Shown: positions 40,229 to 53,300 of the stretch, piece by piece
How positions within the stretch are numbered: the stretch's first letter is position 1
Layout: each line of letters opens with the position of its first letter
Origin: Otis tarda
Lineage: Eukaryota > Chordata > Aves > Otidiformes > Otididae
Assembly: GCA_026413225.1 (NCBI GenBank)
Contig: CM048552.1
Location: forward strand, 161,584,053 to 161,648,052
DNA length: 64,000 nucleotides
Reading direction: 5' to 3'
Position numbers and translations under genes: made by a program
Notes under the pieces: model-generated
The model's database searches: none
What the model was told of the DNA's origin: nothing
What the model saw: only the letters and a program-made list of their open reading frames with translations

Positions 40229-43200
40229 TTAGTAGCTTAGTTCTGCTTTTCAAATCCTTGTTGCACAGCCTGGAAACCACACTTGCACTGACAGTCCTTG
40301 ATTTTGAAGATATATCCTAATTTGGTGCATGTTCCTTTGGGAACCAAAGAGTGATGTCCATCCACAGAACTGCTGTTTCTGCTTTCTAGGAAAAAAAAAT
40401 GCATTCAGCAATACCATAACCACTATAGCATAACATTGTCCTTGTAGCCAATAGAGGCGTCAAGTATCTCAGATGAATTGATTTCAGTCCGAACTCTTAG
40501 GGCTTTAAGGACATACTACAAGAAGGAATACCACAGTCTGTTAGAAACACCTCAGCTAGCTCTAAATGATGCACTGTGGCTGCACAGGGCAGTACAATAC
40601 TACATTTACAGGTTTATGCTCCATTAGACCTTGGAAGCAACATAAACAGGCAAAGGTAACCCCTGGCAGGTACAGGCACAGCAGGAGAGTGCCTCCACTT
40701 TCGGAACTAGCTGGGACACAGCCTCTGCCTGTACTATGCTGTGCTGTCCAAATACAAATTACAAATTCTCACATATGGAAAGCTCTTCAGGAGGACCCTC
40801 CTATTCAGCTTTGTTTCAGGGGGTGCGAAATATATAATATATGCCATTTGTGCTCATGTGCTTAAAAGCTGTAGCAGCAGTGTCTACCGTCTTCAAACAC
40901 CAGGAGCTCCTGATCTCATGATAGCCGTTCCCTGTTCTTTCTGTCCCCAGGTTCTGAAAAGACTAACTCAACTCTTCCCTTCTTTTCCTGTAACTTCACA
41001 ACTGAACATGAAATGCAGACCCCAGTAACTTAATGTTAGTCTTGGTACACTTGAGATTTTATTGACATTAAAATCATTGATAAGTCTCATAAAAAGAAAG
41101 CACCTATACATCCCTAAAGAAGGTCTGAGCTGTGCAAGCGCTGAGTCTTTGCTAATATAATTAGTTTTGATTAGCATTTCATTAAAATAATTATATATTA
41201 ACAATAAAAGGAGTACTATCTAAACTACTATGCTAGTTAATTATAAATAAGAACTAAAAAAAATAAAGTCAAGTGTTTTAATCTAGGAATACAACACAGA
41301 AAATAATGTAAGGAAAGTAACAGATTGAATAGTTGCTACAGTAAATTAAAAATTTTACCCAAGACTACTAGGTATTGTATTCAACACCATACATGTTTCC
41401 TGAAATGCAACAATTTCTTGACAACAATATATTAATTTAACGGCATGAATACTACAGTTAAGCCTCATAATATGACACTATATAGTATATTCTATCAGCT
41501 AAACATGAGATTCATTTATCTAACCAGGCACAGGCATGAGGACCTGTCACTAGGTGATGTTCAGACCTCAGAGGTTCAGTATTTAGACTCTCATCTGCAG
41601 GCCAGGGATGAACCAGGGAGTGCCCCTCAGAGGATGCTGGAACTTCTCCAGCTGAGGAAGGACCTCCCACACCCAACAGGCTGGTGGAGCACAGGCTTGT
41701 CCCAGATTCAGTATTCCGAGTCAGAAATGTCTATTAAGCACCATTCATGCTCCAGAGAATTAGGCCTGTGCTGTGTCTGGAATAACTCTCAGAAAAGATT
41801 GTAAGTTCCCACCTTTTGAATAACAGCTTTCCCTAGAGGAATCTCTGTCTCTTCTTTCACGCCCCAAGGCAGTGCCCTAAATATAAGAGTATTTTGGAGA
41901 AGGAACTTTCCTTTTCCACTTTTGAAAACGTGTTCCCCTGTGTAACCAGTGATACAAAAGACATTGAGTCAGAAGGACAGACAGCATGGGGAGAAGCCCT
42001 GGTTATATGGTCTGACTGGAGTATTAAAACAGAACTGGTGAAAATAACTTCTATACACCTGGGCACTGTCTGAAGTGAGGAGTGCCTAGTGAACAGGAAT
42101 CAGAAGCCAGATATGCATATAAACGTACCTTCGCTAGTAGTGTCAGAAGACTGTTAAGAGAATAGCAATGAAGATAACAACTACTCAGGCAATAAATATG
42201 CAGTCCAGAAGAAAACATTCAAAGAAAAAAAAATTCAGGACAGAAAAATCTCTGTTACTGCCTATGTTGTTAGTTCAAGTTCGTTAAGTACAGTTACCTA
42301 GTTGCAGTAATAAAGGGTATATGAATTGCAAATAAAGTAGCCATGCTAAATTAAATAAATACAAATAGTTAATAGGAGGCACCTGAAGTCAAACACAAAT
42401 ATTGGAGAGAATTGAAATTGGAACGAATGCTGTGAATAAAGCCATGCCTTATAATAGAACCATTAATTATGAACTATAATTGCAAACAATGGGGGCAAAA
42501 TGCTTGAACTTTGCTAGAATTATTCCAGGGATACTTTACAGGTTTAAAATTAAATGTAACAGTCAGATGAGAAGAAGTTGTCCTGAACTTAGGCCTTGCC
42601 TTCATAAAGAAATCTTGAATATTCTGGTAGAAGACTGTATATCTCTGTATAATGGTAATGATAAACTAACATTTCACTGACATGCAAACATTTCATCCAT
42701 TTTGTGGATCAGACCTTAAAGTATCTTTAATGGTCTCAGAAGCTGTCACTGGAGGGAGTGGAATATCAGGGCTTTTCCGGCAAAGTTGCATGTTATGCTT
42801 CACTAAGTAAGTCTAAACAATCACTTAAAACTTAGCATCTCAAGGCATAAGTTAGATACAATATGAATATATATATATATGTATATGTTTATAAATACTA
42901 TATATGATGCAGTGGTATATACTATATCTAGACATGTCTGTACCTGTATGCATGGTATATAATGTACATTATTTGCCTATATAGTTACGTATCCATTAGA
43001 GTAGCACGTTTCTGGTAACTGAGAAGGGAAAGGTATGAAATATTATAATTTCTGACATTATTCATAATAAATTCAATTTATATTATAGAGCAATCGCAAC
43101 AGGTCCAGTAATATTCTATAGAAAGCAAAGGAAAATAACCTCCATTACATGGCCCATTTCCTAGAAACATCCTTCCAGTATATCACTGCACAGAAAGTGG

Positions 43201-43638
43201 TGTCTTGATAACCCCATCACAGATTAACATCACTACAGTCCCCAAACACTACTTAGTTCTCCCCAAACTCCTTGACATAATCTTTGAACGAGGGTGACAT
43301 GAACATTTAATTTTACAGCCCCACATCAAACTCATCCTGATGTTATCCTTCTGTGGCTCACAAATTGTGCTCCTGCCATCTCAGCTCTTCTTCCACAGAC
43401 ACAAAGGAGAGAGGGTTTTTAGGGGTTTTTACGTTGATTTGTTAGTCTTGCAGTTTTAGTCTAAATTATACTCAAAATTTTTATCAGTAGAGCTTTCATA
43501 GCTGAGGATGTAGAAAAAAACTGACCTCTTACTGACAGTGTTATGTCAGAAAAATACCCTATGCAGAGACATTTATGCTGACAGAGAAGAGTCTTTGTCA
43601 GACTTCGTTTATGTCACTCAGAGGATTAGCAAGACTAT
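40229..43638. other. AT-rich noncoding DNA
   Basis: No gene is seen. There is a short (AT)n run at 42867-42880 inside a 150-base AT/GT-rich patch. The open frames at 40566-41028 and 41445-41804 show no domain or codon-usage sign of selection that I can see. Confidence 0.55.
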
Positions 43639-43815
43639 GATGGTGTCACGTTCCGATTTCGGACGAGAGGAAGGCCCCCTTGCATTCTAGCCGACCTCAG
43701 ACGAGTCTGGGAGGCTAGGGGCGGCTGGACCGACCTCACACACACCGGAGCGTGATTTTGTTCATATTCTCGGGAACAGAATTAAGTCTGAAAACGGAGT
43801 CAAGTGCCAGGTAGC

Positions 43816-43821
43816 TTTATT
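43816..43821 (-). promoter_or_regulatory. AATAAA poly(A) signal of family A solo LTR
   Basis: TTTATT on the plus strand, within GGTTAATAAAGC when read in LTR sense. It is identical to the provirus LTR signal at 54823-54828. Confidence 0.7.
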
Positions 43822-44158
43822 AACCCGATAAGAAGTTTGTAAATGGAAGAGAAAGGAGAGAAAGGAAGGAAAGAGGGAAAAGAGTTTCGGTTGTAATAGC
43901 TACCACCACGGAGCTGCAGCGTCCAGACAGTTCAGTTCACTCGATGGGGTGACGATCCGTCCGATGTTGGTCGTCTCGATGTCAGTTCCGTGGATGTGTA
44001 TTCTGGCGAATGTGTATTCCGGCGAATGTGTATTCCGTTGAATGAAGTGAAGTGTAGAAGTGTAGAAGTCTGAGTCTGTAGTGTCGAAGAAGTGTAGAAG
44101 TCTCGAAGTGTAGAAGAAGTGTCTTAGAAGAAATCTCTGTCTCAGTCCAGAAATGTCC

Positions 44159-44167
44159 CTTTTTATG
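44159..44167 (-). promoter_or_regulatory. TATA-like box of family A solo LTR
   Basis: It reads CATAAAAAG on the minus strand, identical to the box at 54526-54534 in the provirus LTR and placed between U3 repeats and the GAAGTGTA-rich R region. Confidence 0.6.
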
Positions 44168-44227
44168 TTGGTTGTTTTCATTGTATTTCGAGAGCTGGTT
44201 TTCCTAGCCGTACCCCTCACCTGGTGG

Positions 44228-44345
44228 CGATATGCATGCCCATTACGGGGTGATCCATTACCGGGCGATATGCATGCCCATTACCTGCATGCCCATTACC
44301 GGGTGATCCATTACAGGGTGATATGCATGCCCATTACCACGTGAT
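44228..44345 (-). repeat. U3 tandem repeat in family A solo LTR
   Basis: Alternating blocks of TGCATGCCCATTACC and GGGTGATCCATTAC make roughly three units here. The provirus LTR has about one unit (54428-54471). Copy number accounts for most of the length difference between the two LTRs. Repeats in U3 often hold transcription-factor sites, but which factor would bind is unknown. Confidence 0.8.
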
Positions 44346-44522
44346 ACGTATCTCTGGGCGCATGCCGGGGGCTAGGGCTAGATTTCTCGGAACCAGCTCT
44401 GCATTCAGGTTTGCAAGACAACAGGAGTTGCCTTGCAAGATAACGGGAAGCCATTGCTCGGGTGGTGGCCAGCTGTTTCAACAATGTTGAGACAAATTTT
44501 TGACACAGTCTTTTACAGATGG

Positions 44523-45677
44523 CAAAAAAGCACTTTCTGCTGCCACGCTCTGCATATACGCTAGGGGCTCTGCTGACAAAGCATTTGGAGTAGCAAAACA
44601 GCAATGAAGACATCAGCTCATGTTTGTTGATGTGTCTGTCGCCTGCTCACAGTTGATGCACTGCCATCATCACCTCGAGTTTTTACCCTGCTGTGGGTGC
44701 TGAGGAGTCTCACACAGCTAAGGAGATGTACAGAAACTTAGAGGGTGTAAAAATTCATACAGGAGAAATAAGACATCGTCCTGGACTAGCTTGCCATCTC
44801 TTAATCCCTTTTTTTTTTAAAGATGTATTTGTTTTCTTAAACTCATATTTGTCCAGATCTTGACAATTTATGCATAATTATCTCTATATAAAAAGTCAGG
44901 AAAACGGAAAGGACGCAAGATGCCTTTAAGTCTCTAAACCATGTTCATGGTACACACTATTGAAGGTGAAAGTTATATTTTAATATAATTTGTTTACTCG
45001 CTGAGAAAATAATGAATCTGATAACCTTTATCTAAACAGTGGATTAGCAGAGACATTATAATACATCCTTAGCAGTATCTAAAACACATTCTACTTTGAC
45101 TACTGCCAGGATTCTGGGTTAGCATCTTCAGCACCTTCATTTATTTGTGATGAAATCACGCCCACAAAATTCTGGAAGACATCTTATTTACTTCCCGAAC
45201 TTCTTGCTTATATCTCAATTTCTGTGATCATGTTTTCACTTAAATGAAAACTATTCGTGGGATTAAATACTTGGGTTCTTCAGATACATCAGGAGACTAT
45301 GACTTCTGACTGTCCATTGAAGCTTTGCCATTATTATTCGCCTTTGACAATTCATTTGAAGGCAACTGTTTTAATAAACTGATTCACTTGAATACTTCAA
45401 GCTTGACATGTAAGCATCTGATCATCTGCACCTTTCCCAAAATGACACAATTGAAATGCCAGTTAAGGTAAACAGACATTCTCTTTCTCCCCAGACTTTC
45501 ATGTGTGTTCTACCCTGGTCATTTGTCCCCAGATAATCCTCCATGGTTTTTCTTTTTTGATGGGAAACTTTGATAAAATCAGAAGAATATACATACATGA
45601 CATATATAAGATTATATACATACATATGTACATATGTATATTTATTTATTAATTTGATGAGCTCCAGAACTCCAAAT
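44523..45677. other. AT-rich noncoding DNA between two LTRs
   Basis: No gene or recognised repeat. An AT/ACAT-rich low-complexity patch lies at about 45590-45650, just before the family B LTR. Confidence 0.55.
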
Positions 45678-45682
45678 GACTG

Positions 45683-46644
45683 TGTCGTAGTTCAGCCCCG
45701 ATCGGGACCAGACTACGCGGTCTCTCTTCCGCTCCCCCCACCCTTCCCTTTTCCCGGGCTTAACATTATCTCTACTACCTTCCCCCCCGGGTGGCACAGG
45801 ATAGGGAAGAGGGAAGGGGGGTTGCGGTCAGTTCATCATGCGTTGTTTTACGCCACTGCGTCATCATCAGGGGAAGAACTCCTCACATTCCTCCTCTGCT
45901 CCATTGTGGGGTTCCTCCCACAGGTCACAGTCCTTCGTGAAACTGCTCCGGCGTGGGTCATCTCTTCCACGGGGTGCAGTCCCTCCAGAACTGCTGCCCC
46001 AGCAGGGCCTCCATTAGCCACAGCCTCCTTCAGGCCTCCACCTGCTCCAGCGTGGGGTCCTCCATGGGCTGCAGGTGGATCTCTGCCCCTCCGTGGACCT
46101 CCATGGGCTGCAGGGGGACAACCTTCTCCACCATGGTCATCACCACAGGCTGCAGGGGAATTTTGGCCAGGAGCCGCATTACTCCTCCCCCTCCTTCTGA
46201 ACTGACCTTGGCATCTGCAGCCGTTCCTCACAACAGGCTGGCAGACGCCTCTCAGGATCCTTTTTACATCTTATTCACTTCTCATCTCCTCTCCACTTCT
46301 TGCAGCTGGGCCGGTCCGAGTCGGGCCCAGTCTGCTGCCTGGTGGGAGGCCAGAGGGTGAGGCCTGCAAGGCCCACAAGGCTCGCGCCTCCCCCCCTCTG
46401 CCCCCGCTCAGCTGCTTCACATCTTCTTCTCCATTTTTTTTCTGTTTTCCCCTTCTTAAATACCTTATAGCAGAGACGTTATCACGGAACATTCTGCTAC
46501 CAATTGGCTTGGCCTTGGCCAGCAGTGGGTCCGCCCTAGGCCCGGCTGAGTTCACTGAACAAAGGGGAGCGACTTCTAGTAGTTTCCTACAGAAGCTACC
46601 ACCTTAGCCCTGCCCCCCGGCCCCCACTAAACAAAACCAGAACA
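45683..46644 (-). mobile_element. Solo LTR, ERVL-like family B (internally deleted)
   Basis: This 962-base solo LTR in minus orientation has ends TGTCG...GAACA and perfect 5-base target duplications GACTG (45678-45682 and 46645-46649). It aligns with the 39061-40223 copy throughout, including the TATTTAAG box (46455-46462 on the minus strand). It lacks about 200 bases near its U5 side, corresponding to roughly 39125-39310 of the other copy. The lost piece contains that copy's AATAAA signal and lies between similar CACCCTCC / CACCCCTCC strings, which suggests slippage or recombination between short repeats. It retains many CpG sites. Open frames inside (45570-46205, 45953-46360 and others) are fortuitous. 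Confidence 0.92.
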
Positions 46645-46649
46645 GACTG

Positions 46650-49600
46650 TAAGCCCAGTCCTACATTTTTTGAAATTAATTTGAGGATAGCAGTTCTTCT
46701 GAATATTCAGTTTACATTCGTATCAAAAAAGGCTTTCATAGGGATTATATAACTGACTGATAGGAGTTCCTTTCTAACAAAATACTAATTGAGCATTTGA
46801 CGTACCTAATAACCTCAAAACAAACTTAGATTATGAACTTTGAAGAAAGCACCCAAAAGATCCCATATAAGAGCACATTTTACTTCTGAAGCTGTCAATA
46901 TGTCCTATTGCTCTTCTTAAGCTCATACATGCTAGCATACGCAGGCTTCAGGAAGAGTTCCTTCCGGAGACCAGTCAGGAGGAAAACAAGCATCCTTTGA
47001 ACTGGCTTGCAACTAACTTCTCTCTGACTACAACTGAGCTGGAGGGGCCAATGAAAGTTAGAGGAAGAAATTACGCAGGAGAATAAGCATTAACCAGTCC
47101 AAAAGTTACTATTCCTTTTATACAGCAGCACAGCAGCAGTTTAGAGCCTATCCTAGCAGACCATAACTACCTTGAGTGATCTGAATAAAGTCAGTGAAGA
47201 ACCTCATAGGAAGGTGCCAATAATTCCAGGCAGTTCACGTAGTTTGTGGTCACCGAGTGAAGCTCAGCACCTGAAAAGAAAGTTTTCTCTATAGGCATAG
47301 AGTACTTTCAGTGGCAATATAAGCTCTACTCACCTCTTTGCAATATCTCATCTCTCAACAGTCTGAACATTTTCCAGATCAATACATTTCAAAGAACTGG
47401 TTACACTACTCTGTGTGAACACGAATGCACATCCACATATGCATGAAAATTACAAATACATTGTAAATGGGAATTTTGTTATATACTTGCTAATTCACTA
47501 GAGACTGTCTTGAAACCATGCATGCACCTTACTTCTGTCAGCAGCTAAAGGGGGATTGTAGGGACTGTCTACCAGAGACATTTTTTTTTGTTTTATGTTT
47601 TCTATCTTCTACTCTTAACTATCCAACTCACTTACACATGGTAGAAACTTTGTGAGGAAAGGTTAAAAATAGTACTTCTCAGATGCAGATATTCAAGGGA
47701 AACGCAGTTTCACAGAGAGTTATCAGCACACTTATTTTTGAGGCTCTGGGCTGTGTTGCTTAGAAGAGATGAGAGGAGGATTTAGATCACATGCCAGTCC
47801 TAAAAATTGGCTGTTATTGCTAGATAGCAAAGGTAAACACCTGTGAGCCAGCTCAATGCACAAATGCAAATCAGACTACATCTGAATTTCTCTGTTATGA
47901 TGGGCCTCAAAGGGGATCTATTAGAGCTCAATTAAGAAGCAGCTTGATGTAAATTTTATTTTTCCACTTACTTGTTTATGTTTTCCACACATGCTGCATA
48001 GGAGAAAAAGAGGTATCTGTGAATTTTAGAAGCAATCATAGTCTCCCTTTGACCATTTCATTTTTATAGAGCTTTCTGTTTATTTTTCTCTTGCACATTT
48101 TTCTTACAAGGGATGTACTTTGCCTACTAGATCTTTCTGGGAGTTTGGTTAAACAAAAAAAAAAAACCAAACCCCAAAAAACCACGACCACTAACTCATT
48201 CCTTTCCTCAGACCTTGTGAGTATTACAAAGTAGGCAAAAGTAAACGTTATGAAGACTTCCTAGAAGGCCTAACAACAAAAGAATAGAAATCAAACACAT
48301 TTTTGGGGTCTAAACAATGTTAAAGGTGAACAACAAGCACTATTTGAAGATAAATAAAAGAATTCATAAACTGAAGTGTTATTTTATTCAGATGTTTTAG
48401 AAGCATGATCTTCTTTTCACTCATGTATCTTTTGTGACCTCTTATAAAGCAGCAGCTCAGTGCCTTCAAAGCAGGGTGGTGAAAACTGGCTGTAATTACT
48501 GGTGACAAGTGTTATTTGCTTTACCTTGTCCTGAAATATTTGAACTGTAGTTTGCAATTAAAGGTACTGAATAGTAATTAACTTCCATCTCGTCTGTTAG
48601 TGTTAAACCCTAAGTCAATATAGTTCAACAAAAGAGTTTAGTATGACAACAAAAACCTCTTTTTCTTATTATCAAAGCTAAATTAACTCTGAAATGAAAA
48701 CAGGTCTGCAAGACTTCTATGAAATAGTAAGTCATCAACATCAGATGTAGTTGTTTCTTTTAAACTTCATAGGTTGAGTTTTTCTTCCCAGAGTTAATTT
48801 AATTTTTATGCACATCATGTGGGATATTAAGTAGAGTAAGCCCAAGAACATTAAGTTTTGAAGGAGTTTACGCATCTGAGGTTAAGGGAAATGTTTGAGG
48901 CACACTTTTATACTGGACACAGAACAAGCACAAGCTTTTTCATTTTAGCAACAAGGCTTTTGGTCTGACAGTGTTGATTGTTGTAGTTAAAGTGAGCAAG
49001 TATCCTAACTGGAAATTTTGAGTTCTATGCACAAATATGTAAAGAATGGCCCCTGTGGTTGTGGAAAATTAATCTCATCAAACAAAGCAAAAAAAACCCT
49101 AAACCCAATATGCCACAAATATGCAATTTAAATGGAGGGTGAATGCACAGATGTACTGTAGGGTGAGCTCAGGAGACCAACTGAAAGAAGGTAGAACAGC
49201 AACAGCAATGTCTCCTGGGCATTCAATTAATCCTGCCTGCTTCATCATTTTCCAGTTCTTATTTAAGCTGCCATAAAAAGCTGAACTTTCCATTAGTGTT
49301 GTGGAAGACAGTAGTAATAGAAAGAGATTTATATCCTCAATTTAATATGCTGTATTACTTTCTATATTCTGTTCATTATTAGAGTGTAGGTAGGTCATCC
49401 AATCAGTTATCACTCAAGCACCCATAATAATTTCAGGAAGCATGTTCAAATAACAGTCTGTTCCTACAGAATGAAATTATTTGGTGTACTCTTAACGAGA
49501 CAGTCATGGGGAGATACAATGCAAGCAGATCAATGTGGTTTAGTGCTGTTGTGTAAGATAGTAAACTATGTCCTTTACATTAGAACAGCATAACTACGAT

Positions 49601-50230
49601 AGGTGCTTTAAAGGAAAAAAATATTTCTATTACATTCTCATGTTTTGAAATTCCAAGGGCAGACTAAAACCTAAGCATAGGCCTTACTTTCTGGATCTGA
49701 AGGATTTTTTCAAATGTCTACCTTTGATTAAAGAAGACAAAAGAAATGTACAAAGAGAAAGGAAGATTTCCCTTTACCATGCTCAGTTTCTAACCCCCAC
49801 AACAGTAAAGAGTGCACTACAAACCTGTTTCAAGGACAGCCAGTGCAGTGATGTCTGCCAGGGTACTTACGTATTTAGAAGCAGTAGTCTTGTGTTCAGG
49901 TGGATTTATCAGCAAAGTAACAAGCCTGACACCTCTCAGTAGTCCTGTCACGAGATGTTGCAATCAAGTCTGCCCTTCTTTCAGCTACGCATAAGCCCTG
50001 AATTAAGTAGAGGACACAGTTAGTGACATATTTTTCCAGTTAGACAAATTAATGTTATAGCTCACTCTCCTTGTAACCATTTCTCCTGGTTTGCGTGTGA
50101 GGGCCACTGCATGATATAGTAGACTGGCAGTTTGTCTTGTTTTACTCTGATCCTTACTTTCTTTCGAGGATGGGCTGTTGTGATCTGTCTGCAGTTAAGC
50201 CACAAACTCCTGGAAAAATGAAACAGGCTT
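46650..50230. other. AT-rich noncoding DNA
   Basis: No gene is seen. An A/C-rich run at about 48150-48185 and ordinary AT-rich sequence make up the segment. Open frames are all below about 75 codons. Confidence 0.55.
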
Positions 50231-50312
50231 TAGAATCACAGGTTCATACGATTATTTACTTGGAAGGGACCTCTGGAGACCATCTTCTCCAAAACCTCAT
50301 TCAAAGCATGGC
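50231..50312 (-). mobile_element. CR1 LINE, decayed 3' end fragment
   Basis: On the minus strand this is the CR1 3' UTR terminus. The plus strand shows TAGAATCACAGG, TTGGAAGGGACCT and a decayed match to the CATCTAGTCCAACC / CTGCTCAAAGCAGGG blocks of CR1. It has many substitutions, so it is an old copy. No coding sequence remains. Confidence 0.75.
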
Positions 50313-53300
50313 CAAGTTTCCCCAAGTGATTGTATGACAAGTGTCATTTGAAGCAGCTCTTCCCAAATGGTGTTACAGTATCTTTCATAATGGAGTCCTG
50401 ATCTTGCTTTCTCTGTATGTTAGGTTAGTTCATCTGCTGGGTGGGAGTGAGGAGGAATAAGAATAATTCAATTCTCCAAACATCTTTAAAATTACTATAA
50501 AATATTATGTTGAAACTAGGGAGGTAGAATTAAGATACTTTGGTTTTCCAAAGTATCAATATATTATTCTATTTAATAGTCTACATGGGAGAACAGGTAT
50601 TAAAGCAAGCACTTCACCAGGTATTTTACTTAGTATAGTTTATAGATCTTATAACTTCCTCTCCTTTACGATTTTCTTCCAATCTTAATTCTGTGTTTAT
50701 CAGACTCTACTTCTGTGTGCTACAGACTAGCTGCAGAATTTTCATTTGGAGTTGCTCCTTTCACTGTCTTTTCACGTGACACTCAGACTGGCTTAGACTG
50801 CATTAGAATGAGTTGTAAAGTAAAGTATAAATGGGAAAGGGAAAATACTGCTTGCAAGGGTGGCAACAGCAAGCCTAAGGCTGCCCGATGTATCTGCCAG
50901 TCAAGCTGCAAAGTATGAGTGGGTTCTAAGATACTTCCAAGTAATTTCTCAGATAATTCCCAATTTATCCTAGAATGAATTATTCTATAATCAAGTAGAC
51001 AGTGGATTAACTAAACTCTGATTAACAGAAACTGTATGTTAATCAGAGTTCCAGTAAGACTTCACTAGCATGTCCCCTTGGGATACACTGACTTTGCTCT
51101 TATTAAGACCCTAAAATTTGCAGAGGCAGAACTTAGCTTTTCAGAAGTAGTTATCTTAGTTGTCTCCTTGTACTTGATATGACTCCTGGATGCAAAGCCT
51201 CCAATAGTTCCTTCTTCAGTACAGTACAGAAATTACTGACCTTCAGCAAAACTTTAGAAATTCAGAGTGCCAGACCTGAGCAGTTCCAGTTAAAGATTCT
51301 TAATGACTTGCATACGTATGCAATCATATATACAATTCTATAGGCAGTTGTGTATCATACTTCATTGGGTGAGGGGAAAGCAGTTATGAAGACAATATTA
51401 TTCTGATCTGCTTTAAATGTCATTGCTAATCAGCAGTGGACTACAGACTATAGCTTAAGAAACCTGTAGAGTAACCCTCATAGTCTCTGAGTCCCCCCTC
51501 TTTTCCAAGAGGAATGAGCTAGAAGTTGTCTAAGGTAGCTTGGACTAATTTGTCTCATTTTCTGGTGTTTCAGACCAAGTACATAATTTTTAGGTTTGTA
51601 GTGTGCTTGGAAAAATCTCACCTGATTATTACCTTCCTAATTCCCAGCCCTTCTCCAAACAAGGCTGAAATGTTTGTAAGTTTCTTGAAGCTGAAAAAGT
51701 CTTAAGACTATCAGCGTGTTTCCTTCAGAGGAGAGTTTGTCTGCAGGGGGTACAGACAAAGCTAATTTAAAAACTATCAAGCAGGAGTCTTGAAAAATAC
51801 CAAACCCCAAAAAAACCGTAACCAAGCTGTGGAAATAGTATGATGAAGCTATATGGCAATTACAAGGAAAAAAGAGATAAAGGACAAATTGTCCCTGCTA
51901 AAGTGGTCAGTGGGGTTTTGGTGTTGTTTTTGTTTTGTTGTTGTTTTTTTTTTTTTTAATTGAGCCATTGAATCAAGTGCTGTGCACTTGATAGCAGTAA
52001 ACAAAAAATCAGACACTGACTATAGCCATCTGCTACAAAACAGCTGCAAGTACTTACTATACTTAAGCTTTTGTGGTGCATATAAAGTGGTGACTGTCTA
52101 GCATAATGAATAAGAGAATTCAGATTCCTATCTTCTTTCAGTTATACAAGAAATTTATAATGTGAATTGATGAATTTTCTATTTTAATTATTTAGAATAA
52201 AAAAAAAGGAAACAAGTATTTTTGCTCTTATACAAGAGATACAAGACATTGTTAAGCACAAATGACATAAGCTACAAATAAGGACTTCAAGGCAAAGTGA
52301 GAAATTTAATGCAAAGTAATTGAGAGGGTCTCTATGTTTAATGCTTCTTGTAATCTCAGATCTGTAATCAACAGTATCTCAATTTAAATTGCATTACAAG
52401 GAAAATTCTTCTGCAAAAGAGACCCTTTTATTAACAGTTTTGATTATCTTTTATTTGTGATACTGCTATATTTTTATCTTTTAGATAATTTTGTGCAGTG
52501 TCACCTGATGATCACTTGTCAATTAATAGTGTCTTGATAGCCAATGGCTACACAAAAGTAACACAAACACCATGCACTGTAGAGAAATTAAATGTAATAT
52601 CCTCAAATTTAAAACAGCTGTTTTGTGTGCTGTCCTTTATAGTGAAAGTGAGACGATTCTCAATGTGGACAAATTGCAAAGCAGATTTAGAGATCTATGT
52701 TTAGGTGTCCACTTGTAAACTAGTATCCAAGATGCTACTGTATTTGTGGAATATTTTAGACTTCATTCAAGTTCCCACTCAAAGGCTTTTGGTGCCTTTT
52801 GAGATGTCACACATTGGCAGATCTTATACAAAATCTCTGGAAGTCCCATGTCCTTCTGGAAGAGTATGGGTTAAATAGAATAACATATGGTATTTCAAAT
52901 TATGTCAGTTACCAATGTCTTATCCACTGCTTTATAGCCGATAGAGTCTACAGAGTGATGCAACTGAAGAAATGACACCAGCTCTCACTTGATTGTAATG
53001 GGAAGGTGGGCACCTAGGTGAATAATAACTTTGGAGCAAGATTTGAGTGCCTTTACACGGTCACCACGATCCATTTTGGACATTTCAGCTATTTACACAG
53101 GGCTGGTTGATATAAGATCTATGCATAGCCCATGCACTTTTAAAGAAGTGTTCTGTAGACCAGGAGGAATGTCTCAAAGCATCTCAAATGGCATTTGAGA
53201 TCTATGTTTGGTCAACTGCATCTGACCCTAAGAATTTGCATTCTGCCCTTATATAAAATCTTTCAATACCTGGATTTAGAACAAGAGCTAATACTTTACT

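Larger units (their letters stand above)
43644..44517 (-). mobile_element. Solo LTR of family A (same family as the provirus at 54.2 kb)
   Basis: This 874-base solo LTR in minus orientation is bounded by TGTCACG...TTTTACA on the plus strand and flanked by perfect 5-base target duplications GATGG (43639-43643 and 44518-44522). In the LTR sense it has a TATA-like box (44159-44167, read CATAAAAAG) and an AATAAA signal (43816-43821). R/U5 is rich in GAAGTGTA-type repeats and U5 ends in GAACGTGACA. It matches the provirus LTR at 54252-55000 along its length, with about eight differences in the last ~135 bases by eye, several of them CpG decay. It is ~125 bases longer because of extra units of a U3 tandem repeat (about 44228-44345). 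Confidence 0.95.

Noticed and set aside
45570..46205. 211-codon open frame on the plus strand
   Set aside because: It starts in AT-rich flank without an ATG and runs antisense through the family B LTR; the other LTR copy does not keep the same frame boundaries.
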